From NCBI GenBank assembly GCA_963777485.1, contig CAVZQP010000005.1:1-64000 (forward strand): a stretch of 64,000 bases of DNA. The letters run 5' to 3'. Both the position numbers and the translations under genes were made by a program. The notes under the pieces are model-generated. The model was not told where the DNA came from, ran no database searches, and worked only from the letters and a program-made list of their open reading frames with translations. Origin of the DNA: Bog-473 sp963777485. GTDB taxonomy: Bacteria > Actinomycetota > Acidimicrobiia > Acidimicrobiales > RAAP-2. Of this stretch, positions 34,394 through 43,201 are shown piece by piece (the first letter of the stretch is position 1; each line of letters begins with the position of its first letter).

Positions 34394-35299
34394 TCAGCCG
34401 CGACCCATGGCTTTGACCAGCTCCGTCATTTGGCTGTTCACCTCGACCGTTCGGGGCAGCTTGTCCATGGCCGCTCCCAGTGTCTCGGCGGTCCAGCGGT
34501 CGTCCGTTTCGACGGACTCGGCGATCGACCATCCGGCGTAGATGCCGACCGTTCCGCCGTAGACGCTGAAGACCTGGCCGTTGAATGGGCAGGTCTCGGC
34601 GGCCAGCACGGCGACGAGTGGCGAGACGTTCTCCGGGTCGAAGACGTGCTGCTGCATCGACTCGCTCATCCCGGGGGTTTGGAGCGTGAGGCGCGTCCGC
34701 GCCACCGGCGCGATGCAGTTGGCGCGAACCCCGTAGCGGTTCAGCTCCATGCCGTTGACGACCGTCATCGCCGCAATGCCGGCCTTGGCGGCCGAATAGT
34801 TGGTCTGACCCACGTTGCCGTGAAGTCCGGCTCCCGAGCTCGTGTTGACGATGGCCCGGTCGGTGATCGTGCCCTCCTTAGCGGCCTCACGCCAGTAGCC
34901 CGCGGCGTGCTTGGTCAAGTTGAAGGTGCCCTTGAGGTGCACGGCGATGACGGCGTCGAATTCCTCCTCGCTCATCGAGACGAGCATCCGGTCGCGCAAG
35001 ATCCCTGCGTTGTTGACGACGACATGGAGGTCGCCAAAGGAAGAGACAGCCTGGTCGACCATCGCCTTGGCCCCGTCGAAGGAGCTCACGCTGTCCGTGT
35101 TCGCCACGGCCTGGCCCCCCGCGGCCGTGATCTCGTCCACGACCGACTGCGCTGCCGAGACATCGGAGCCCGACCCGTCGACGGCGCCTCCGAGGTCGTT
35201 CACCACGACCTTCGCCCCGAGTGAGGCGAAGAGCAGCGCATGCTCGCGGCCGAGGCCTCTCCCTGCCCCGGTGATGATCGCCACTCTGTCCTGCAACAT
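34394..35299 (-). CDS. SDR, 3-hydroxyacyl-CoA dehydrogenase-like (MFE-2 type)
   Basis: A 301-residue short-chain dehydrogenase. TGAGRGLGREHA is the cofactor loop and VVVNDLGG marks the group related to the dehydrogenase domain of peroxisomal multifunctional enzyme type 2. NNAG and NYSAAKAG provide the catalytic region. A C-terminal extension (DKLPRTVEVNSQM) goes past the usual SDR end. It may oxidise (3R)-hydroxyacyl-CoA. ATG 35299 is preceded by AAGGACGG. Confidence 0.82.
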   Translation of the reverse strand: MLQDRVAIITGAGRGLGREHALLFASLGAKVVVNDLGGAVDGSGSDVSAAQSVVDEITAAGGQAVANTDSVSSFDGAKAMVDQAVSSFGDLHVVVNNAGILRDRMLVSMSEEEFDAVIAVHLKGTFNLTKHAAGYWREAAKEGTITDRAIVNTSSGAGLHGNVGQTNYSAAKAGIAAMTVVNGMELNRYGVRANCIAPVARTRLTLQTPGMSESMQQHVFDPENVSPLVAVLAAETCPFNGQVFSVYGGTVGIYAGWSIAESVETDDRWTAETLGAAMDKLPRTVEVNSQMTELVKAMGRG

Positions 35300-35394
35300 T
35301 TGTTCGCCGTCCTTCCGGTCTCGTCGGTGTCGCTTGCGGCCCGTGCGTGCGAGCGCCAATCCGGGCGAGACCCTTGCAATTGCGCCCCCCAGTG

Positions 35395-36639
35395 TCAAAC
35401 CGATGCTTCGCGCCTCCGCCGTTCCAGGTAGCGGCGCTCTGCCTCGGTTCCGGCGAGTCCACGCGCCTCCTCGTAGGCCGACGCCGCCTCGGCGTAGCGG
35501 CCCAGCCGCCGCAGCATGTCGGCCCGAGCTGCGGGGAGCAGGTGGTATCCCCGCAGCTCGCCGCTGTCGGCCAGTCTCTCGACGATCGCCAGGCCCTCGG
35601 CGGGACCGATGGCCATCGACACCGCGACAGCGCGATTGAGTTCGACCACGGCGGAAGGGACCATTTCGGCCAGGGTGGCGTAGAGCCCGGCAATCTCCAA
35701 CCAGTCCGTCTCGGCGGCACTGGCCGCCTGGGCGTGGCAGGCGGCGATCGCCGCCTGGACTTGAAACGGTCCCGGACGGCGCAGGCGAAGTGCAGCGTCG
35801 AGGAGCGACGCGGCCTCGCCGATCATCGCCGCGTCCCAAGTTGAGCGATCCTGGTCATCGAGGAGGACGAGGTCGCCTGCCTCGTCCACCCGCGCCACGG
35901 CCCTCGCCGCGTGGAACAGCATGAGGGCGAGCAAACCGAGCGCCTCGGGCTCGTCGGGCATCAAGGTACAAAGGGTGCGCGTGAGGCGGATGGACTCGTC
36001 GGTCAACGTTCCGCGAATCAGATCTTGGCCCGACGTGGCTGCATAGCCCTCGTTGAACAAGAGGTAGAGGACCGCCAGTAGCGCATGCGTGCGATCGACG
36101 AGCTCGTGTGCCGCCGGCACCCGAAACGGGATGCCGGCGTTGCGGATCTTGCGCTTGGCGCGCGTCAGCCGCTGCGCCATGGTCGGCTCAGGGACGAGGA
36201 ACGCGCGGGCGATCTCGGGCACCGTCATGCCGGCCAGGGTGCGCAACGTCAGCGCTACCTGGGCTTCGAGTGCCAGCGCCGGGTGGCAGCAGGTGAACAT
36301 CAGGCGCAGCCGGTCGTCGGGCACGTCCTCGACCGGCGCGCCCTCGTCGGCAGGGTTCAGCACGGCAGCTTCATGGAGCTTCGACACCCCCAATTGGTCG
36401 CGCCGGATCTTGTCGAGCGCCCGGTTTCGGGCCACCGTCGTGAGCCAGGCTCCGGGGCGGCGCGGGACGCCTTCACGGGACCACCGCTCGGCGGCCTTCG
36501 TGAAGGCATCCTGCGCGCACTCCTCGGCGAGATCCCAGTCCCCGGTGAGCCGGATGACCGTGGCGACGACCCGGCCCCACTCCTGCTGGAACGCATCGGT
36601 GATCGCCGACCGGACCTCGAGGGTGACCTCCGGCCTCAC
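35395..36639 (-). CDS. ECF42-type sigma factor
   Basis: A 414-residue sigma factor with region 2 (RVVATVIRLTGDWDLAEECAQDAF) and region 4 (LTLRTLAGMTVPEIARAFLVPEPTMAQRL), followed by a 220-residue helical extension rich in TPR-like pairs, ending AEAASAYEEARGLAGTEAERRYL. This layout, with a DGPF/YCII partner, defines ECF42. No anti-sigma factor is expected. I place the start at GTG 36639, overlapping the partner's stop (GTGA); a longer upstream frame is only the partner gene read out of frame. Confidence 0.9.
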   Translation of the reverse strand: MRPEVTLEVRSAITDAFQQEWGRVVATVIRLTGDWDLAEECAQDAFTKAAERWSREGVPRRPGAWLTTVARNRALDKIRRDQLGVSKLHEAAVLNPADEGAPVEDVPDDRLRLMFTCCHPALALEAQVALTLRTLAGMTVPEIARAFLVPEPTMAQRLTRAKRKIRNAGIPFRVPAAHELVDRTHALLAVLYLLFNEGYAATSGQDLIRGTLTDESIRLTRTLCTLMPDEPEALGLLALMLFHAARAVARVDEAGDLVLLDDQDRSTWDAAMIGEAASLLDAALRLRRPGPFQVQAAIAACHAQAASAAETDWLEIAGLYATLAEMVPSAVVELNRAVAVSMAIGPAEGLAIVERLADSGELRGYHLLPAARADMLRRLGRYAEAASAYEEARGLAGTEAERRYLERRRREASV

Positions 36640-36965
36640 ATCTCCCAGATTGGCCTCACTTCGATGCTGCCGTAGCGGGCACCCGGGATCTTCGCAGCGA
36701 CCTCGATGGCCTCGTCCAGGTCCTTGCAATCGACCACGAAGTAGCCGGCCAGCTGCTCCTTGGTCTCGGCGAAGGGGCCGTCGGTCGACAGCACCTCGCC
36801 GTTGCGCACGCGGACGGTGGTCGCGTCGCTGCTCGCGTGGAGCCGCTCGCCGCCCTGGAGCAAGCCCCGGTCGGACACAGTCTTCATCCACTCGACGTAC
36901 TCGGGCGTGACGTCCTCGGTCGGCAACGTGCTCTCGTCAGCGCCAATCAGCAACAGGTATCGCAT
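36636..36965 (-). CDS. DGPF-domain YCII-related protein
   Basis: A 109-residue protein with the signature STDGPFAETKEQLAGYFVVDC, the DGPF family linked to ECF42 sigma factors. It opens with MRYLLLI and ends with EVRPIWEM. ATG 36965 follows AGAGGAGG at the ideal distance. It is the first gene of the pair, and its stop overlaps the sigma gene start. Function is unknown; in studied systems these genes are the main targets of their sigma factor. Confidence 0.9.
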   Translation of the reverse strand: MRYLLLIGADESTLPTEDVTPEYVEWMKTVSDRGLLQGGERLHASSDATTVRVRNGEVLSTDGPFAETKEQLAGYFVVDCKDLDEAIEVAAKIPGARYGSIEVRPIWEM

Positions 36966-37007
36966 GATTCCTCCTCTTTCGGAGTTGGGGTTGGTTGTCG
37001 CTCCTAC

Positions 37008-37034
37008 GACGATCGGGCCGGCCCCGATACGACA
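37008..37034 (-). promoter_or_regulatory. candidate ECF42 promoter
   Basis: Reading the minus strand: TGTCGT (37034-37029), 17 bp, CGTC (37011-37008), ending 42 bp before the DGPF start. ECF42 promoters are reported as TGTCGA with a CGA/TC-type -10, so one -35 base differs. The spacer is G+C-rich and contains GGGGCCGGCCC. Confidence 0.6.
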
Positions 37035-37082
37035 CCCCGACAAAGAAATCTTGGCCAAGTTGGCGGCCGTACGCTTGTTCGC

Positions 37083-38340
37083 ATGGCGACCAGGGGCGGC
37101 GACGAGCTCCTCGAGCTCCAGGTTGGCGCAATCGCCGGGGGCGGCGGCTGTGTGGGCCGGGCTCCCGACGGCAAGGTGGTCTTCGTCCGCCACTCCCTGC
37201 CGGGAGAACGGGTGCGGGCGCGGATTACCGCTGAGACGAGCTCCTACCTGCGGGCGGATGCCGTCGAAGTGCTCAGCGCCTCGCCCGACCGGGTCGATCC
37301 GCCCTGTCCCCACGCCGGGCCGGGACGCTGCGGGGGCTGCGATTTCCAGCATGTAGAGCTGGACGCGCAGCGCCGGCTGAAGGCGGCGCGCATCGCAGAA
37401 CTGCTGAAGCAGATCGCCGGCCTCGAGCGGGAGGTCGCGGTCGAAGCAGTCGAAGGCGACGACGACGGGCTCGGGTGGCGGACCCGGGTCCGTCTCGCTG
37501 TGGACCGCGAAGGCCACGCTGGGTTCCGCCGGCACCGCTCCCACCGCGTGGAACGAGTCAACGTGTGCCCTGTCACCAGTCCGGACGTGGGAGCGACCGG
37601 TGCTTTCCGAGCGGCATGGCCTGGCATTGCAGAGCTCGAGGTCGTCACTGGCACGGTGCCGGACGAGGCGATGGTCTCCGTGACCCCGCGCGGCCGCGCA
37701 GTTCCGCCTGTTCCAAACATCAACGCCGGCCTTGTCGTGAAGGGGAAGGTGCGTCGCGAACCCGGCGCAGTGCACACGGAAGCAGGCAACCGCACATACC
37801 GGGTCTCGGCCGGCGTGTTCTGGCAGGCACACCGTGGTGCGGCCGAGACGCTCCTCACGGCCGTCCTGGACGTGATCGGCGACTGTCAAGGGGCAACGCT
37901 CGCCGATCTCTACGCGGGCGCCGGACTCTTCGCTGTCGCGCTCGGCGCACAGAGTCGGGCCCGAGGGGTCCGTGTTCGCCGTCGAACGAGACCGCCGGGC
38001 CTGCGCCGATGCGCGGCACAACGGCGCTGGACAACCCCATCTCGTCGTCGACGAGGCCGAAGTGACACCCGAGCTGGTGGCTACGGGCCTCGGCCGGCCC
38101 TCGATCGTGGTGCTGGACCCGGCCCGCGAGGGCGCCGGGATCGACGTCATGCTGGCGCTGTCCGGGCTGGCGCCGACGTTGCGGCGCGTCGTCTACGTCT
38201 CGTGCGACGCCGCGTCCTTCTCTCGCGACGCTCGCGTGCTGCTCGACGAACGGTGGAATCTCACCTCGCTCAAGGCCTTCGACATCTTTCCCATGACCGA
38301 GCACGTGGAGCTCGTCGGAAGCTTCGAACCTCCGGCCTAA
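37083..38340 (+). CDS. TrmA/RlmD-like RNA uracil methyltransferase, frameshifted
   Basis: A class I methyltransferase forming 5-methyluridine in rRNA or tRNA. The N-terminus carries a TRAM-like domain and Cys residues CPHAGPGRCGGCDF for a 4Fe-4S cluster. The SAM loop is ADLYAGAGLFAVAL and the catalytic Cys is in YVSCDAASFSRD. Between these the frame breaks: after GAQ the protein continues as VGPEGSVFAVERDRRACADARHN only if one A near 37951-37954 is removed. The full-length protein then ends at 38340 with VELVGSFEPP. ATG 37083. Real pseudogene or sequencing error cannot be told apart here. Confidence 0.78.
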
Positions 38341-38375
38341 ATCGGTTCGGGTAACCGACGTACCGACGGACCCGA

Positions 38376-38612
38376 TCAGTCCTCGGGGAGCGCGGCGAAG
38401 TCGCTCTTCGCCTGCTTGTACCAGCCCATGCCCTTGATCGGGTGCTTCCAGCGGCCCTTCATGTCCTTCAACGCCGGCGCGTGGACGTCGTCGCCGCCCT
38501 CGACCATCTCGTTGAGGTGTTGGTCCTGCGCCTTGATGACGTCGTCCGCTGTCGCCCCGTGGTGAGCGAATTCGCACGGTCCACCCAGCTGCATGCAGGT
38601 CATTGTCTTCAT
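38376..38612 (-). CDS. DUF1059-family small protein
   Basis: A 78-residue protein beginning MKTMTCMQLGGPCEFAHHG, the start pattern of DUF1059 proteins (MKT-x-TC-x-x-LGG-x-C), with two Cys that may bind metal. A middle helix has ADDVIKAQDQHLNEMVEGG. Function unknown. I use the ATG at 38612; the frame is open nine codons further upstream, but the MKTMTC start matches the family. It is convergent with the uracil methyltransferase gene. Confidence 0.7.
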   Translation of the reverse strand: MKTMTCMQLGGPCEFAHHGATADDVIKAQDQHLNEMVEGGDDVHAPALKDMKGRWKHPIKGMGWYKQAKSDFAALPED

Positions 38613-38705
38613 GACGACAATCGTAAGACCGCGGGTCACGAAATGCTTCTTGGTTCCTGCTCAGAACCGCCTCGGTTCAGCGCTCACGGGCGCCGGAGGG
38701 CGCCG

Positions 38706-39638
38706 CTACGCGTGTCCTCCGACCTCGTGCTCGAGATGGCCCGCGCACTCGAATTGCAGCGTCGAGTGCTCCACGTCGAAGTGACCCGACAGGCACTCCT
38801 GGAGGTGATCGAGCACCCGCCCGGCTTCGCCGGTGTTGAAGCACTCGTCGGTCACCACGACATGGGCCGTGAGAATCGGAAGCGACGAGGTCAGCGTCCA
38901 GGCGTGCAGGTCGTGCACTGATTGCACCTCCGGCAGCTCCAACAAGTGAGTGCGCACCTCGTCGAGGTCGATGTCCTCGGGTGTCGCTTCCAACAAGATG
39001 TGCAGCGCCGGCCGCAACAGCTCCACCGCGGCCTTGAGCATCAGGGCCACGACGACCAACGACGCGATCGCGTCGGCCCGGTTGAACCCGCTCGTCACGA
39101 TCACGATGCCGGCGATCAAGGTGCCGATGAACCCGTACAGATCCGTGAGGATGTGCCGGTAGGCACCCTCGATGTTCAAGGAGCGTCGGTTGGCGCGTGC
39201 CATCGTCATCGTGGCGATCACGTTCACCGCCACCCCGACGGCAGCCACCACGATCAGGACGGCTCCGTGGACGTGACCGGGGTGCAGCAGCCGCACAATC
39301 GCGTCGTACGTGACGAGCGCCGAGATGATCACCAACGCAAGTCCGTTACCTGCCGCCGCGAGGATCTCGGCTCGCTTCATCCCGTAGGTGTGCGTCCCCG
39401 TCTCCGGACGCGCGGCCAGACGAATCGCAACCAATGACCCTGCAATCGCGCCGACATCGACGAGCATGTGCCCGGCGTCGGCGAGCAGTGCCAACGAGTT
39501 GGCGAAGATCGCAGCACCGACCTCGAACGCCATGAACCCGACCAGCAGCGCGAGCGCGAGGCGAAGCGCGCGCCGATCGGTCTCGACCGACGGCGCTTCG
39601 GCGTCGTGCTCCAGCGCGTGACCGCGGCCCTCAGCCAT
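38706..39638 (-). CDS. cation diffusion facilitator (zinc exporter)
   Basis: A 310-residue Zn2+/H+ antiporter of the CzcD/ZitB group. Six helices are visible; the transport site residues are in helix 2 (DAGHMLVD) and helix 5 (HILTDLYG), each with the HxxxD pattern. The C-terminal cytoplasmic metal-sensing domain follows (VHDLHAWTLTSSLPILTAHV). Its first codon overlaps the end of the ArsR gene by 8 bp, so the regulator and pump are one unit. His-rich ends suit zinc or cobalt. Confidence 0.92.
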   Translation of the reverse strand: MAEGRGHALEHDAEAPSVETDRRALRLALALLVGFMAFEVGAAIFANSLALLADAGHMLVDVGAIAGSLVAIRLAARPETGTHTYGMKRAEILAAAGNGLALVIISALVTYDAIVRLLHPGHVHGAVLIVVAAVGVAVNVIATMTMARANRRSLNIEGAYRHILTDLYGFIGTLIAGIVIVTSGFNRADAIASLVVVALMLKAAVELLRPALHILLEATPEDIDLDEVRTHLLELPEVQSVHDLHAWTLTSSLPILTAHVVVTDECFNTGEAGRVLDHLQECLSGHFDVEHSTLQFECAGHLEHEVGGHA

Positions 39639-39951
39639 CGCCCGCCACGTGGCCGGCGTGGGTCAGCACCTCCTCCACGAGGCGGCGGACGTGGGCGTCG
39701 TCGACCACGTAGAAGATCCGGGTGCCCTCCCGGCGACTCTGCACCAGGCGGGCCAGCCGGAGTTTCGCCAGGTGCTGGGAGACCGCCGCGGGCTGGGCAC
39801 CAACCACCTCGGCCAACTCGTTCACGGAGTGTTCTCCCTCGAGCAGCGCGCAGATGACCCGCAGCCGAGTCTCGTCGCCCAGCAGTTTCAGCATCTCGAC
39901 GGCGGAGCTGACCTCCTCGTCTCCGAGAAGCGTAACTATCTGCGCAGGCAT
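39631..39951 (-). CDS. ArsR/SmtB-family zinc-sensing repressor
   Basis: A 106-residue winged-helix repressor. The recognition helix is VVGAQPAAVSQHLAKLRLARLV. Near the C-terminus, DAHVRRLVEEVLTHAGH has Asp, His, His and His at positions i, i+2, i+13 and i+16, exactly the spacing of the alpha-5 zinc site of CzrA (D84, H86, H97, H100). It should leave DNA when zinc binds and so induce the adjoining exporter. There is no alpha-3 Cys site. The promoter must lie within the repeat block at 39964-40067; I found no clear 12-2-12 operator. Confidence 0.92.
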   Translation of the reverse strand: MPAQIVTLLGDEEVSSAVEMLKLLGDETRLRVICALLEGEHSVNELAEVVGAQPAAVSQHLAKLRLARLVQSRREGTRIFYVVDDAHVRRLVEEVLTHAGHVAGDG

Positions 39952-39963
39952 GCAGGCAGCCTA

Positions 39964-40067
39964 CCCCTGACGCGACGAGGGCGGGTCAGGGGGCGAAACG
40001 TATGGGGAGTTTCTCCCCCTGACGCGACGGGGACGGGTCAGGGGGCGAAACGTATGGGGAGCTTCTT
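39964..40067. repeat. 52-bp tandem duplication with terminator hairpins
   Basis: Two adjacent 52-bp units (39964-40015 and 40016-40067), 48/52 identical. Each carries CCCCTGAC...GTCAGGGG, an 8-bp hairpin stem with a 13-nt loop. The right unit includes the last codons and stop of the hydrolase gene (stop 40038-40040); the left one is a second copy of that gene end. Read from the minus strand they form two terminators in a row. Confidence 0.85.
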
Positions 40068-41384
40068 GGTGCTGGCCGGATCAGTGGAGCTGGCGTTGTT
40101 CACGATGACGTAACAGCTGTGCGCCGCGTCGCAGACACCGTTGCCGATTGCGCCGGTGCCCACATGAATGACCACCGAGCCCGACCCGGTGGGATCGGGA
40201 GTGAGAATCGCGGCGTTGGCGAAGCTGCACCCGGCCGAACTGGCTGTGGTGATCTCCACCTGCGAGCACTCGAGAATGTTGACCACCTTGCCGGCCGAGT
40301 AGCCACTCCATCGAACCGTGACGGCCTGCCCGTCGTGGAGACCGGTCGCGGGGGTGACGCTGGCGTGCAGGTGGACCGCAGCGACCCTGGGAACGGGCAC
40401 GGTGGCCCGGGAGCCCGGCGTCCAGGCCGTGTGCACCGACGAGAGGGACGAGCGCCCGTCGGCCGAGACGGCCTGCAGCGCCCCGTGCTCGTGTTTGAGG
40501 AACGCATTGAAGAATGCCGTCGTCGATTCGACGACGGCATTCGACGTCGGGCCTTCGACACCCGACGCTGCCATGTGGGCCACGGCACCTGATCCGTCGG
40601 AGGGGCTGTCCCACTTGAGCGCGAGCAACGCCTTAGGTCCGCGGGCCTGGTTGAAGACCGCGACAGCGTCGGGGTACGGGACGAGCCCGTCGTGGAGATC
40701 TTGGACGATGAGGAGCGGCGGCGCGTCGGCCAGCTGGTACCGGCCACGACCCAGGCCCTCGGTCGTGCCGGCCATCACGACCGCGGCCTTGACCCGCGTG
40801 TCACGACAGCAAGTGTTCCCGATCAGACCCAAGGTGGTGATGGCACCGTTGGAGTGTCCCGCAGCCCCGATCTCCTTCGGGTCGACCAGGCCCGAGAGAG
40901 GGCCGCCGGAAGTCGCCGACGCCTTGAGGACCTGATCGATGACGAAACTCATGTCAGCGGGCTGGTTCCCGACGTCCCCGCCGTCGGGACCGCCGGGCGT
41001 GTCACCGCTCGAGAGCGGGAATAGAGGAGCGGCCACCACGTAGCCGGCCGCGGCCCACTCGGTCAGAATTTGCTGGTAACCCTGGGGAGAGGCCCCCAAC
41101 CCGTGGGCGAAAACGATGAGCGGGTAGGGACCACCTGCCGGCGCCCTCGGGTACCAAATCGTCGTCACGAGGGTCCGCGTGGGCTTGGCGGCCATGCCGC
41201 CCCACGACGCGGTAGACCGCGACGAGTCGACGAAGGTCATCGTGGTGGTCGCGACGGGCAGGGGCACGGGCGCTGCCGCCGAAGCGACCGGCGGCGTCCC
41301 GGTCACGGCAAGCCCGGCAGCCGAGAAAAGAAGGACGAAGGCTGCGAGCGCTCCCGCCCCCGAACACTGACGTCTCGCACCCAT
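40038..41384 (-). CDS. secreted alpha/beta hydrolase + neocarzinostatin-like domain
   Basis: A 448-residue exported protein. Signal peptide about 1-36. The hydrolase domain (about 45-330) has the oxyanion region FAHGLGASPQGY, nucleophile elbow GHSNG, acid Asp in QDLHDGLVP, and resembles chlorophyllase/polyester hydrolases. The last 110 residues (VHLHASVTPATGLHDGQAV to the C-terminus) have the immunoglobulin-like pattern and two Cys pairs of the neocarzinostatin apoprotein family, with GVCDAAHSC as the second pair. This fold binds hydrophobic ligands. The role is unknown. Confidence 0.72.
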   Translation of the reverse strand: MGARRQCSGAGALAAFVLLFSAAGLAVTGTPPVASAAAPVPLPVATTTMTFVDSSRSTASWGGMAAKPTRTLVTTIWYPRAPAGGPYPLIVFAHGLGASPQGYQQILTEWAAAGYVVAAPLFPLSSGDTPGGPDGGDVGNQPADMSFVIDQVLKASATSGGPLSGLVDPKEIGAAGHSNGAITTLGLIGNTCCRDTRVKAAVVMAGTTEGLGRGRYQLADAPPLLIVQDLHDGLVPYPDAVAVFNQARGPKALLALKWDSPSDGSGAVAHMAASGVEGPTSNAVVESTTAFFNAFLKHEHGALQAVSADGRSSLSSVHTAWTPGSRATVPVPRVAAVHLHASVTPATGLHDGQAVTVRWSGYSAGKVVNILECSQVEITTASSAGCSFANAAILTPDPTGSGSVVIHVGTGAIGNGVCDAAHSCYVIVNNASSTDPASTKKLPIRFAP

Positions 41385-41413
41385 GGTGAGGATGGACCTC
41401 CGAGGCCAGGAGC

Positions 41414-42997
41414 TCAGGGTGAGAACGCCGACGACGGCGGCATCTGCACGTTACAGGGCTGTTGGACCGAGCCCTGGGGCAGCGCCGCCTGCATGACCTT
41501 GTTCACGATCGGACCGGCGATCCCGGCGCCGTCCGACGAGATGTTCTGGAAGGGCACCACCACCGCGATCGCGATCTGGGGGTTGTTGGCCGGTGCGAAA
41601 CCGATCATCCAGTCGTGGTTGAGACTGAGCCCGGTCTGCGCGGTTCCCGTCTTGACGGCGGCGCACAGATAGCCCGGGAAACCTACCCCCGAGGCGGTGC
41701 CGCTGATGGGCACGCTCTCCATCAGCGCTGTCACTGCTTGCGACGACGCCGCGGACTCCGAGCGGGGCATCGGCTTGTTCTGGTAGGTCGTCACCAGAGC
41801 CCCCGTGGAGTCGCGGATGGAGGACATGAGGTGCGGCGTCATGATTACCCCGCCGTTCGCCACCCCTGCGGCGATCATCGCATTCTGCAGCGCGGTGTCC
41901 GCGACGACGTCCTGACCGATTGAGGCATAGCCCTGCAAGGCCTGCGCGCTGTCGGGCAAGGTCTGCAGCGTGGACTTGATCACACCTCCCGTCGGCTGAT
42001 GACCCTCCGCGGGCAGGTCGACCGGCGGGACCGAGTTGATCCCGAACAGCTCAGCCTGTTGACGCAGGTTGGAGACGCCCGCCTGGATCCCGAGCTCGGC
42101 GTACCCGGGGTCGCACGATTCGGGCAGCATCTGGACCATGGTCCCGCCGCATGGAGTTGAGTTGGCCGGGCTGCTGCCGTCATTGCAGACTTCACGGTTC
42201 GAGTCGGAGAAGGTCTGACAGGGCTGCACCGGGTAGTTGAAGCCGATCAGCGACGGTTTCAGGTTGTACACCGTTGAGGACGTCACCACCTTCATCGTCG
42301 AACCGGGGAAGAAGCTCTCCGAGTCGGCGAGAGGACGCAACGGATAGAAGCCCTCGCCGTCCTTCGTCGTGTAGCTGGTGTAGGCGAGATTGTTGGCGGC
42401 CGGCGACGTGCTGACCAGCACGTTGGGGTCATAGGTCGGGTTGGAGACCATCGCCAGGATGTCGCCGGTCTTCGGCTGGATCACCACGACCGCCCCGTCG
42501 TTGTGATTTGGTGTTGAGGTGAGTGCGTTCCACGCCGCCTGCTGCAGCTTCGGATCGATCGTGAGCGTGACGTTGTCGGTGGTCGTCGGCAGCTTCTCGC
42601 GGAAGAGGATCTGGCTCAGCGTCGACGGCGCCTGCTGGTGCGCACCGAGATACGAGCTGTAGTAGTTCTCGATGTCGGTCTGCGCGCCGGTCAGCGCCGA
42701 GGCGTACCCGGTTATGCCGCTGTAGAGCGGCCCTTGCGGGTACTGGCGGACGTAGTCGTAGGGGTAGTCGGTGCGGTTGGTGCCGGCGGGCGTGGTCACG
42801 GACTTCGCCAGGACCGTGCCGTCGGAGGCGAGGATCTCGCCGCGCGGGTTGATGTCCGCCAGTACCTCGATGCGCGGGTTGTACGGCGAGGTCTGCAGCG
42901 CCTTCGCCTTCACCAGCTGGATGTTGACGAGCTGCGCGATCACCAGACCCAAGCAGGCGACCATGATCACGCCGAGCCAGCGGATGCGGCGGCCCAT
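41414..42997 (-). CDS. class B penicillin-binding protein (PbpA-like)
   Basis: A 527-residue transpeptidase anchored by one N-terminal helix, with a pedestal domain to about 140 and the catalytic domain after. The active-site motifs are S233-T-M-K236 and K449-T-G451. The SxN position is SCD (294-296) instead of the usual SCN, which could lower activity or beta-lactam binding. Two extra Cys-containing loops lie near 260-285. It is a single gene next to a divergent secreted-repeat gene; no rodA/ftsW homologue is adjacent. Confidence 0.87.
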   Translation of the reverse strand: MGRRIRWLGVIMVACLGLVIAQLVNIQLVKAKALQTSPYNPRIEVLADINPRGEILASDGTVLAKSVTTPAGTNRTDYPYDYVRQYPQGPLYSGITGYASALTGAQTDIENYYSSYLGAHQQAPSTLSQILFREKLPTTTDNVTLTIDPKLQQAAWNALTSTPNHNDGAVVVIQPKTGDILAMVSNPTYDPNVLVSTSPAANNLAYTSYTTKDGEGFYPLRPLADSESFFPGSTMKVVTSSTVYNLKPSLIGFNYPVQPCQTFSDSNREVCNDGSSPANSTPCGGTMVQMLPESCDPGYAELGIQAGVSNLRQQAELFGINSVPPVDLPAEGHQPTGGVIKSTLQTLPDSAQALQGYASIGQDVVADTALQNAMIAAGVANGGVIMTPHLMSSIRDSTGALVTTYQNKPMPRSESAASSQAVTALMESVPISGTASGVGFPGYLCAAVKTGTAQTGLSLNHDWMIGFAPANNPQIAIAVVVPFQNISSDGAGIAGPIVNKVMQAALPQGSVQQPCNVQMPPSSAFSP

Positions 42998-43201
42998 CAG
43001 CTAGCCGGCCGCTTCGTGGACGACCCGGTCACGCCGAGCATGGTAGGCGGCACGACCCCGGATGCGGCTTCATCCCCACCGACCTGCAGCATCGGCCTAC
43101 CCCAGGTGCAACCTGTCTCACACGCCGGTGTGGGCTGGTCGAAACCAGTTCACCATGTCGTTGCCACCTGGTTGCAGGCTGCGGCCTGTCACGCTTGAAG
43201 C

